DNA of 64,000 bases from Liolophura sinensis (lineage: Eukaryota; Mollusca; Polyplacophora; Chitonida; Chitonidae), in the NCBI RefSeq assembly GCF_032854445.1, contig NC_088301.1:41227116-41291115 (forward strand), in the 5' to 3' direction. Below, one piece after another: positions 1 to 12,700 of this stretch. The first letter of the stretch is position 1, and each line of letters starts with the position of its first letter. The position numbers were made by a program, and so were the translations under genes. The notes beneath the pieces are model-generated. The model ran no database searches. It worked only from the letters and a program-made list of their open reading frames with translations, and was not told the DNA's origin.

Positions 1-763
1 TGCTCTTCTTCAGATCAACAGTTGCTGAAAACAAATCATCAGAGGGACTTTAACTTCACGTATTGTTGGTTATACTTCACAGATCTCTCTTAATTTCAAC
101 CGAAAGGAGTATAATGTCACCTTTAGATCAAAGGACATATTGGGAGTTTGTCACATTCATTGTATGTTGGTTAATTTTGTCAAAGCTTGAATGACAGAAA
201 ATATCCCCATTCAGTGACCCTTTAACCTGAGTTGAAGGTAATGGGTTTTACAGTCATGATTTACTTCATTCATGAACTTTTGAAAAGGACAACTTAGAAA
301 TTTTGATGCTCACTTTGCTTTGTCATACACATGTAGGCACTCTACCTCAGCAGGTTGAAACAGAAACATGGAACATGGTCTTTATTACAGTCCATAAATC
401 CAACAATAATATTACCTAATTTGTCCATAATGCAGTAATTATTCATGCAGCTTTTCTGGGCTTTATTTCCCTTTTTTTTAGCATCTACTTTAATAAATTA
501 ATCTTATCACACTGTTTAACAGTCCTTTTTTTCTTTTTTGTTCTCTGCTTTTAATACTTATTATATACTTATTATTCTAAAATTGTTTCACAGTGAAAAA
601 AAATTACAGAAAATATTTTGAAAATTATTTCTCCAAACATTATGCTATTACCAAGGCTACCCACCTATATTTGAGTAGTCCACAGCATCAAACACTCTAA
701 ACGTGGACTCTAAGTGAGTATCTTGCACTGATGTATCAGCATTTTCATCAACTGAACGTCTTG
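1..763 (-). CDS. DCAF1: DCAF1 post-propeller exons, last one cut by the edge
   Basis: Exon 763-665 sits between a CACAG acceptor and a GTGGGT donor and encodes an acidic stretch followed by [14 protein letters not shown]. The next exon begins at 24, after TTTTCAG, and continues out of the window, encoding ATVDLKKS. The junction codon is complete (G + CA gives Ala). Together they match the FRTFNA..Y.PIATID block of vertebrate DCAF1, so the gene clearly runs on to the left. Confidence 0.8.
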
Positions 764-3700
764 CTGTGGAAGGACAAGAACAGTGCAGGAAATAAAACTG
801 TTCAATTTTCCCCAGAAAGAAAATAATTATCCATCGGGTAATGGGATACTAAAAATTATAGTTTTAATATACTAGCAGCTTTCTTGTTTCAGGAATAATT
901 AAATTTGTGGGCATTCTAGCTACCAGGGGAGGCAATGAAGTCAGAAACCACTCCATGAACATAGGTATTGGGTACTTTGAATTGTTGTAATCGCATGAAA
1001 CATCATCTTGAAAAAACAGTCAAGACAGCATGTACTGCAACCCATTTAGTTCTTCCTTAAACATGACAATGTACCATAAACTAAATTGCTACTTTGTTGT
1101 ATTATAAAGTGTATAATTTCACAATAATATGGACATAAAACTGTCAACTATCAAATATCTAGCCATATATGTTAAATTGGTATCATAATCTATTCACTCT
1201 TTGCAGGTAACTGTACAAGAGATGTAATGGCCTTGAACTTTTTTCAGAAACATTGTACCTACATCTACTATCCATCAATTATTCACAATATGTACTGTAT
1301 ATTGATGATAAACAAACTCCATTAAAAAATACCAAAAAAAAATACACACTATTTAGCCAACAATTTACAACAATCTATACCTACCACCATATATAACGTG
1401 TCCAGTTTGATTGAAACTAATTTGAAACTGATTCAGGGCAGGAACTGTTCTCAATAGGTGATATTTCCGTGTATCCCACTAAAAAGTGTTACTCAAGGAA
1501 AACTACTACTTATAGACTGGGCATCTATATCCTCTGCAGATCTTGAAACTATTATTCAAATTCAAAATTCACATTCATATTCTATACTAACTATATGTAA
1601 GGTTGAATGGAAAACTTTTATTTACTTATATGACTGGTGTTCAATGCCGTACTAAAGAATGGTCACTTATATGACTGTGGGTGAAGGAAATAGGAGTGCC
1701 TGCAGAAACAACACTAGGACATCACCTTCTAATTTGTATGCCATAATGTAGGAATGTAAATTATCCTTAATAAACTCATACTACCAAAACAGCCTTCAAG
1801 GTCACAAAACCAGTGACCTTGTTCGAGCCTGGGATGAACTGACACATTCTGTGCCCTAATGAACGAAAAACAAACATCTTAATAAAGCTCTCGACTATGA
1901 TGACCATCAAGTTGAGCTGATGGGTACTGGTTTTTGCTAAGCTCGAGATACATGAAAGTTTTAATAAGGCACGACTCAACTTAACTGGTCGTTCACAGTT
2001 TGTTCCAGTCTCTGATGGCCATTTGATTTTAAGATGTACTGGCACACATGTAGCACATCGTTCTTGTGCTTATCACCTGAGCTGCATCTTAAGCTCCAAT
2101 GTATGTCGAACTTCAGGCCACCCCACCTGATAATGTACCAGAGGACCATACTCCTTACAGCGCATGCATTGCTCTCTACATGTATCTTGCAATTTACATG
2201 ACTACCACCAATGGAAAAGCTTGACCTTTGGAGCGCACACGAATATCACTTGTATCCTCTGGCGTAACCATTTAATCAGCATTCATCAATAAAATTGTTT
2301 CAGGCTTTGGATAGAATCATATATGTACTCTAGATAAAGAAAATGCATGTCTATAAAGCATTTTTAGAGGCAAAGGTTTGTTTCGGTTTTCTGATATCAC
2401 TTCCTGCCTCGTGACCTTTGACCTTGGCTTTGTTCAACAAGTTTTCTGTACAAAATTTACTACTGGTGGCAGCGATGTAAAGCGAAAGGTAGAGAGTGAT
2501 GTATGTGCTTCCAGGGGTATGCCAGAGGACACTTATGACTTGTACCCACTGCCTCGTGACCCAGACATTAGTCCACCAGACATGAGACAACTTCACCTGG
2601 TCTACCCAACCTTCTGAATACAAAAATCCACAAAAGAAAGGATACAACTTCAGAGTTAATGATGATCTCTAGTCCATGAGGCTGAAAGACACCACTTATG
2701 TTGGGATTGAATTTGTCAAATGTATGAATGGGCAATCCAGAGTTCACATCCCATAATACTCCATCATTCAGCACTAGCTTATCATCTGGACTGAATGTCG
2801 CTCTGTTGTTTGTGTACCCATTGGCCATATCTGCATCGTGCATTGTCAGGATACATTCTCCTGTGTTAATGTCATAGATCTGCCATATAAAAAGCCCCAA
2901 TTTAAAGGAATACATTTAAATATAATAAGAATATCTTTTTAAATTATAAAGTGAAATTATCTGTCACAAACCATTGTTATAAAATCAGAAATATCACCAA
3001 TAAGAGGTGATATGGACAAGTGCAATTATTGAAGTTGTAAAATATCGCTCAATCAATTTTTTTACTTCACAAAGATAAAAAGGTCTTTTTTCAATACAAT
3101 TAGCATTGTTTATTGTCAGAAAAGGAACTAATGGTTTTTTGCAAAGAAAAAAAAAACAGAATAACACCCCCCCCCCCCCCCCCCCAAAAAAACCCCAGAA
3201 AAATCACATGCCTGCGACAAATTTCCTCAACAAGATTTCATTTGAGCAGACGCAGAAGGAGAAAGCGATTGCTCTATGCTCATTTTAACTCACCCGTGCT
3301 GTCTCTTCCTTTGTGCCTACAAGTCTGTCCAGTGTGGTCTTACTGAATTCAATGTGACTGTCCTCTGGAAAACTCAGTCTGTAATCAAACCACAAATTGT
3401 AATATTAAAGAAGCATTTGTGAAAGGTTAGCCCAGTTCTTTAATTATATACGAATGGTTAATGGAACCAATATTACCCTAGTTCTGCACATGAAAATTTG
3501 ATTTTGAAGATAAAAATACATTTGCTCAGGTGGCCAATTTCAGAGATTTACGAAAATTATTATTATGTAAATATGCACTTTCAAAAGCACATGAAGACCT
3601 TAAAATGATTTTTCTGGTCCAACACTCTTTCTGATAAGAAATTAATCAAACTGCACAAAAATATCTAGTGTCCCTATAAGGTTCATCAATTATTAATCAG

Positions 3701-6700
3701 AATATGTCCCTTGAAAAATGGCAAACTTTGTGAAATACAGTATTCAAACACATTTGCACATTTGTATTATTATTAGTTTTGAAATCTTTAGGACATATCT
3801 ATTAGGATGAAATACAGAAGCAGGCATAGGACTAGACTTTTCTGAGGTAAGGTGGAACTCACTTATTTATCAAACCAATTTTGCACAGCCCAAAGACAAG
3901 ACATTGGTTCATCCCAATCTGTTGATGTTAACAGTAACTTTCCGTCCTGTCAATTAAAAACAAATTCAAGTGTGCAATACATAAACATGGTTTTTCAAAG
4001 TGGAGCATTTTGTACATATATGTTGGCCTAATCAAGAAATTCTTCCACAGCATAAGAGAGTTTCTGCCCATCGGTAATAATGGCTGCAAACACAATTTTC
4101 TACTTAGTGGTTATGAATTTGAATCTGTCCATGCGCATTTTCCTTGGATTGCAATCATTATTAATTTACAAGAAATGGACATTGGGTATAAATGTAGCTA
4201 TTTTGTTTTCCAATGATATATAAGAATTGTATTAAACTTTCTAAAGTAGCATAGTCAGAAAGAATTGTAGAGAACCCAAATAAATATGGAATACAGATAG
4301 CAAGTTCTGGACGAAACAGCCAATGAAATAAAGATATTACCCGTGACATTTCTGTTCTTCCAACAACTCCTTGATGGCACTTTGCACTCAAAAGTTCCTG
4401 AACAATCCAAGAAAAACATACAACATTCACCTAAACATAATGGCACTATAGGAAATACAAGATATACATTTACACAGATTTCCATTGCATGTGTGTATTC
4501 CATTAAAATTATAAATTTATCACATCCCACCTTTTTCAGCACTTTTAATGTTGCTGTAAGAATTTGACAACTGGGGGTTAAAAACTGAAATTTGAAAGCC
4601 AATTTCAAATCAAGAATTAAATTTAAATGTTCTACAAAGGCAATTCACTAATTTTTTTTCCTGAAGTGAACAGTACATGCATATTTACAGCTGTTCTGTT
4701 GGTCTAACAGATGGCTACCAGAGATCCAATACATTCACATATTTCTGTCCCAAAATTTACATGAATTCATTTCATCAAACAATACTGATTTAACATACCT
4801 TTCCTGTGCGTGCATTGCAAAACTTGACTATTCCTGCAGAATTCCCCACAATGACGTCTTCCCCATTCACCTTCAAGCACAATGGTTAGAAATAGGCAAA
4901 TGCAATGAAATCTTATAGGCATAAATACATTGGAAAGTAATTTCAAGTGAAACTTTCATGTTATCATTTCAAAAAAATGTTTGTTTGTTCGAACTAAAAT
5001 CAGTGACCATATAGACTTTCATTATGATTTTAATGATTTAATGATTTTGCCTGGTGTGTGTGAGGTTGCACTATTTAGAATAACTTTGTTGGGATCTTCC
5101 AATGCTACTTCGTATGGGTGTGAAAGTTTAAACATGACTGGAGTTTTTCTTACTCAATTATGTATTTCCTGCATTAAACGTTTTGGGGAAGGTTATGGTA
5201 TAGAAATAATGTTCCCACTATGAGTGTATTTTTGCAGTTTTACAGTCAATATGGTGGAGGAGGTTAAAAAAAATGTTAGATCTGGAATTGGAAAAGCAGA
5301 AGTCAAATGAACCTACAGAGAAGCTGCAAGAGGTGAGTGTCTCGTCTTCACTGTCTCGGTAGCAATGCATGCATCTGAACCTGGAAGAAAAACACAACTT
5401 CATAGAAATACACACACACATGTACACACCCAAAAGCTGTCCAGCAGTGTAAACCACTTAATTTAGGCTAAGGATGTGTGCCTTTCCATTTAGATCACCA
5501 CTGATTATTAACTGAGTAATAATGTGCTGAGGTTTTGAAACAGACATACATGTAATGTGCTGAGGTTTTGAAACAGACATACATGTAATGTGGTGAGGCT
5601 TCAAGGCAGACTTTGCCCAAATAATGTGGTGAGGCTTCAAGGCAGACATAGGCAGACCCCTATTGAGTGTAATGTGTACTAACACCTATGTTTATGTGTA
5701 CAAATCAAATTTTATGTGTACAAAATTGCGACAAACATGTGGCAGATATACTTTTAACCCTTCCTAAAAATCATTTCAAATAAAAACATCAATGTAAAAA
5801 AAGTTTCAATTATGGTAACCTTTTACTTGTGTCACTATGACTAAAATAGAGATATCAGGAATTTGCACACATGGGGCTTAGGTGCCTCAGAGGGAAACAA
5901 AAGACATGCTTGGTGCATTAGTTTGGGTCACTAAGAGAAAAATTCTTCATGTTCTACTTGAAGATAATAAGGTTATTAAGGATTTAGCATGCTTAACTGA
6001 TGTATAATCTATGACATGTTCTGTATATTTTCTGTGATAAGGCTCTTTTTGATGGTTTATTGTGCTGTCAAAAAAAATTGCAGATTTGAACAAATGTCAT
6101 ATTTGGATATACTAAAATATTTGTGACAGGAGCAATCTTAAATTCATTTTGACAACGGTTTTAGACCGGGGACCTGTACTGATCATACTAAAATAGTGGA
6201 TACTAGTCTGATACTAAAAATGGACTAAAAATGAAAAAATAAAAAACGAAATCGGACTTTGGATTTTATTTTCTTTTGTGTGTGGCATCTAAACCTATTC
6301 CATACTACTTTGGCATACGGTCGTATTTTCTTCATGCTTGGCATACAAAAAGTTGGCAAGTCTGCTTAGGCTGAGTAATGTGGTGAGGCACTGAGACAGA
6401 CAATACCCAAGTAAAATGGTAAGGTTTTGAGACAGACATAAGCCATGTAATGTGGTGAGGTTTTGAAACAGAAATAAGCCGTGTAATGTGGTGAGGTTTT
6501 GGAACAGACATAAGCCATGTAATACGGTGAGGTTTTGAAACAGACATAAGCCATGTAATGTGGTGAGGTTTTGAAACAGACATAAGCCATGTAATGTGGT
6601 GGAGTTCTGAGGCAGACTTTATCCAAATTATCTGGCGATGTTATGCAGCATTATGCTGTGTAGACTTATAAAATTATACTTTTTGCCAAGCCATGAAAAT

Positions 6701-9700
6701 GGTTGATCTCAACCAATGTAGTTTTTTGTGATTAAAAAGGTGCATAATTTAAATCACACTGAAAGGTGATCTTTCAAAAGCCATAACAGATCCCTGACCA
6801 AATATCTGTGCTGAATAACAAAACTGAGCTGGCCATGCTGAGAGTTCACCTGCTGTATATGAATTTCCTGTCCTGCAGGGATCCTATCACGCTGTTTTGT
6901 CTCTGGTTCATCTGAAAAGTTTACATAAATCACAAAATTAGCTAAAATGGGCAAATTACATGAAACACGAACATCCACAAAATTTTATTAACACATATTT
7001 TATTTGTAATCTCTAAATGCAAATAATACACTTGTACATGTAGTCCTCAGAACGAATTCATGTCAATGGAGAAAATACATGGCCAACAAGCATTGTGAAA
7101 GTAATGCAGTTTAAAGTGTGTCAGAATAACAGCTACCTGTATGTCGAAGTGCACAATTAAACAGAAAAAAGATGGCCATACTTCTGTACAAACTGCCCGA
7201 AAGTCAATCTGCAACTTGTCATGGGATAACAATGTAACAAAGTTTAAATAGGACCTAATTCATATCAATATGAACCTGCATACCAAATAAGAAGCACTTT
7301 AACTTATAATTCCAGATATTCTAAGAAGATACTGCTCAAAGGTGACAATTAAAAAACAGTGGGGCCCATCTTCATCCTTTTGACAGATGACATTCGAAGG
7401 TATGAATTTTCTCTTTGAAAATATGCATTTACCTGTATATAAAAAAAAAACAAAACTTACCTGATTTTTAAAAAACCTAGAAGTAAAGTTGCGAGGGCCA
7501 TTACCCTTTTTCCTTGAAATTGGGCACCTGTGAGGCCTGCCAAAAAGATGTCTGCCATTAATATATGTTCTTCTACTCTACCCTTTGGAAACATTTGTAA
7601 CAATGGATATTAATATTTGTCAGATGTACAAAACATATTTTGCTGAACTGAAAGTGAAATAAATAAATATAATAAATATATGAAATAAATAAATAACATA
7701 TTGCATATGTCATTTGTGACCAGATTTTGATTTGATTGTTTTTTTTTTAATGCTGTACTCAAGAATATTTCACTTATATGACGGCAGCAGCATTATGGTA
7801 GGAGGAAACTGGGCCCGGGGAAACTTATCGGTGGAGAGGAAGACAGCAGGAGCTGGACTTACAGCAACCGCATTGATGAGAGGCTGGGCCATTGTGCCGT
7901 GCTAAACCCCAAGGCCACAGAGGCCCCGATCAGATTGTGAAATTTACTGGGATACAACCGTTCTGTGAAATCTTATGTGTGGATGTTCAATACTGCCATA
8001 GTATGTCTACACTTACTCAAAGATGGACATGGTCGGAATTGTGGAAACAGGATTGGGACACAAGGCATGCTGTTTACGCAAAAAGTCTTTCACAATTCGA
8101 TCCAGGGTTATGTTGCTCTCCCAACCACCATCACTTGATGCAGATTTGTCATCTGTCTTTGGTTCCAAACTTCGATGCAAGTCTTTGTCTTGGTTGTATC
8201 TACCTGGCACACCTGGTGATATGTTTGTCTGAAATATCATTATTTATTTATTTGATTGGTGTTTCACACTGTACTCAAGAATATTTCACTTATAGGATAG
8301 TATTATGGTGGGGGGAAAGCAGGCAGATCAGGTTGCTGACGACCTCCCAACTTACGAAATTCTTTGGCATGTTTCAAAACACACTACTAGGCCAATCTAG
8401 CATTGGTAGGGTTAATTCCCTTTGTACCTCTAACTGAATAAAATATGTGCATGAGATATAGGTATAAATTATTTGTCAGAGCTTTGAAAGGCTGGTGAAC
8501 AAGATGACGATGACAATTACGCTTTATAATTTTTCAGTTTATAGTTACGCTGCTGCTGTAGTAATAACTAAACAAAGAGTCAGTACAAGAACATAAATCA
8601 TAAAAGATGACGAGTCTTTTTCAGTCTTACCCTGTCAATGGTTGCGACCGGGGAGAAATTACTCCTGCTCAACGAAAGGTTCATCCTGATAGGCCCCATG
8701 GGAGTAATGGGTGTTATAGGAGTGATGGATGTGACGGGTGTGACGGGTGTGACGGGTGTGACAGGTGTGACAGGTGTAAATGGCATCGCGGGTGTGACAG
8801 GTGTAAATGGCGTCGTCGGTATCACAGATTGGCTACTTCGGTTTGGGGCCGTGATGTTTATCACTGGGCAAGGGTGACTCAACTGGCGAGACTGAAATAT
8901 ATAGACAACATAATCCGACTGAAGAAAAACACAGCTAATATTCTTTTATGTCATTATCTACTGAGCACTAATACTAATTAGACAAAACTTTCAAGAGTCA
9001 TTCTGGGGTCATTTGAAAGACTCTCTGTGAACCCCTGCCATACTATACTATGTAAACAGAAATACTTCATTCGATCAATGTTCAGTTCCTTCAGATGAAA
9101 ATAGAGCTCTTTTTGCACTGAAAGGACAGATTTGATCATAAAGAAACAACAAATGCCTGGAGAATGGCAAACTTCATTGACATTTTATAGGTGGTTGACC
9201 TATAACAGATCCTTAATTAGACTAAGTGGATGATGCAGACAACAGCTTGCCTGGTCATGTTTTTGAGACAGGTTTGTAAAAACTGTCCAAAAGATTATGA
9301 TACATTCTTCAGTTTAAATCCTGGGTTGAAATGGTTAACTCTTTTGTCGTCTTGTCTCCTACTGAGACATGGCCAAAATATTCGAAGCGAGAAACTATAG
9401 ATATCATCAGAGATGAAATTTCATGTATCACTGTCCCCTAAAAATTGCAGAATTCCACCAGTTCTTTGAGTTGTGTGACCCATAAATATATGTTTTCAGC
9501 TGATATTGCTACACTGACCATTCGTGGTGTTCGTGCTGGACCGCTGGGATAGATGTGTGGCAGAGCTGGGTGCATGGGCTGACATGAAGTTTTTTCAGGT
9601 AGATTAGCCTCTCGCTGCAAGCTTTCTGCAGATTCCTTGTAACCTACAACAGATAGGACAAGTGTGCAATTCAGTGTATTTAACTCTGATAATGCGATTT

Positions 9701-12700
9701 TTTTTGTACATGTCCCCTAATGGTTTAATTATCAGAATATTAGCTATGTCAAATCCACAACAGAACTTGAATTTGGTTGGAAGGGTATCAAACAGCCTGT
9801 GTGTAGGTGACAGATGGACATGACAAATGCAAAGCTTCAGCTCTATACACAAAGTACTGAAATCATGAATTTTGTAATTAATTTACACACAGAGCATCAA
9901 CAACTGAACATACCCTGCATGTCCTTTTACTTTACATCTATAAAGTCCAATTTCATGCTAAAATTTATTAGGATAAACCAAGTCTGTGAAATAGTCGTGA
10001 AGTCCAAAATTGGCGAAAAACCTCAGGTAACAAAAAGCAGACTAAAATTTTAGTTATCTTGCAGAACATTTCTTTTCATTCACACTAACATGCATTTTGG
10101 AAGACAGCATCCACTAAGATTTCATATAAAACAAGCCCGTTACTGCAGCAGTCTTAGAGGTCTCGCATCTTACCCTTGGACACAAGATGATTGTGAATAA
10201 GCTGAAGTAGTTCCTTTTCTGGATAGGAGATATTGGTTTGTGCAACAATGTCAGCCTATAAGAAAATGGGAGAATAAAATAAAAATCAGTTATTTTGATC
10301 AGTAAAGGCTATCAAAGATACACCTGAATGCAAAACTTGAACTTAATGCATAAAGTACTGAAGTAGTCTCACTGGGATATTTACTGTAATTAATGTACAC
10401 AGAGTATCAATGACTGAACACTTATTTCAAACTTTAGCTCAAGGCATGCATACATGAGTTAACACCTCTAACATTTCCTTAATATAAAATAGAACACACA
10501 ATACACTATGTCATGAATATTGTATGCACATTAATTAATATGCAGACATCAAATCAAGGATGGAACACACATTTGTTGTTTTTGCTTTACAAGCAGCACT
10601 TTGAGCTACCACCCTGAACATTTATTTTAAAACTGGTTCTATTACCAGTTCTAATAAACAAAGTCACAAATTCTGTAATTTATGGTAATTAATATGCACA
10701 TAGGTCACAAACAAATGAACATCCCCCTCGTGTTAATGCGTTTTACATGAAAAACTGCAGTACTTATATGCAGTACTTTTTAAGGACAATACAACGTCGG
10801 TGAGGTTAATACTGGCCATCAACTGCATGTGGGGAAGAAAGTAATGGTAGAAACATTACCCGTCTGACATCACTGAGGGAATGATCCATCATGGGGTTGG
10901 GAACTTTCCCTGTGACTCGCTCCAAAAGCTGATTTGCATATTTACAAAACTTGATGTGTTCTCTTTCTTCTAAAACTGGTTCTCTCATTAATACTGGAAA
11001 CAAAAGAAAAACTTACACCTCCAAGAACCATACAAAAAGAATATATTGTTAACCTAGCTTTGCCAGAGTACACTGCAAGTTTAAATGTTATACATGTACG
11101 ATACATAAACTCTTCACTGGAGCAAACCAATTTGCTTATCATAAAACACATTGCATTAAATTACATAATGAGCATCTGGTGTTTGTAGGTTCATACTAAC
11201 TGTTCCCCACAGAGACTAATACCACTAATATGAGATATGAAACGTTTACATCCACCTTCCCAATGAACCTGGCCACACCTTCACTCTCTTTTGTACACAT
11301 ACACTGCTTTTGTACCTTTTCATTTTACTCACAAACTGCCATTTACAAAGAATGGGACTTAAGAAATTATGAAGACTTGCGAAAGCAGCCACAGGTGTCC
11401 TATAAAACTGATATCAAAAGAAACAATGACTCACTTACATTTAAGCTGGTCATCTGTGAACAAAGGAAGCTTGCTCATGATCTGTTTAAGAGTATCTGAT
11501 CTGGACAGTCCTACAAGTGCCTGGAAATAGATCATTACAAAATAACACACTCGTCAACAATTCTATTTTCATTACTAAAGGTTCTGTATTAGTACTGTAC
11601 ATATAAATGGAAGTTTGGCCTTCTAGTTCTAGTTCATGTATCCCATTCACATGGCTTCCAAATAGGAAGAGGATAGCACATATTTTGGAATATTTAACTT
11701 TTACAACAATCATCTGTTTTATAACTGGAGTAAACTATAACTTTTACCTGGTACATGACAAAGCAGCAATCAAAGAGCCAGAACGGAAGGAGGGGGGGGG
11801 GGGGAGGGGCAAGAACAAAGCTTCATATGAATAAGCCTGGGAAGCCCCCTATTAAGATAGTATGCTTTGATCCTCTTCACACTGATCATTGATTTAGCTG
11901 TGTCACTGTTGAAAGCATTGGGTAATATTTTTTTTTCCGTTTTTTTTTTTGATTGGTGTATTACAGCTTACTCAAGAATGTTTCTCTTATACCCAGGTGG
12001 CCAATTTCATGGTGGTAGGGAATCAGGCAAAGCCAGAGACAAACCCATGACCATCCGTAGCTTGTTGGCAGACCTCCCTATGTACGGCCATAGAGGATGC
12101 CACCATGAGCTGGACTTGAACTCACGTTACTGAGAAGCTCTTAAATACCTATGGTGGCCCATGGATGTCAAGAAGAGGGAAGGAACATATTCTCTATATC
12201 CACTGTACTGCAGGGTACATCATACCAGCTTATTCACTTACTTTACAGGCCAGTGTCCTTATTTGGTCAGCATGTGTGATAGGCACCTTGGTTTGTAGCA
12301 CCTGCAGCAGCACCTGTTAGGTGTGGAAACACATAAAAGGTAATGAAAGGTCTCCTGATGATTCTACTACAGTGAAAGGGATACTGATGAAAGCAATACA
12401 TCATTCAAATTGCAGATGATTTTAAACAATTTGCATAATGTATTGTATTCTATGCCTTGCCTGTGTTCATTTAATGCAATTTGTTATATCAACTCATCTA
12501 ATTTGACTGGTCAAATGAAAAAAAAGGAGAGATAATATTTCATACAGTTTAGAGTTAGAGAAGCAAGGCCACGTAAATGCGCACCAGCTTGGGATTTTCC
12601 GGATGTCAGTTTAGTACTTACCATGACACCATTATTATAGCGGACCCTGTCCCACATCTTCTGGAGGATGTCATTAAACCCCTTTGTGGTCACCACCTTA

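Larger units (their letters stand above)
764..2648 (-). other. DCAF1 intronic stretch with no recognisable exon
   Basis: By homology about 37 residues of propeller sequence should be encoded here, but I find no matching exon on the minus strand. The stretch contains a short SINE fragment near 1.62 kb. At 2.08-2.60 kb it holds a repeat related to one at 23.1-23.4 kb. The rest is AT-rich and shows nothing else. Confidence 0.5.

Noticed and set aside
5515-6622. CRISPR-like spaced repeats
   Set aside because: Units are directly tandem without unique spacers, and the context is a eukaryotic intron.
6332-6626. Open frames with repeated [12 protein letters not shown]-type units
   Set aside because: Produced by the 36-bp intronic minisatellite of DCAF1. 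Different frames are open for the same reason.
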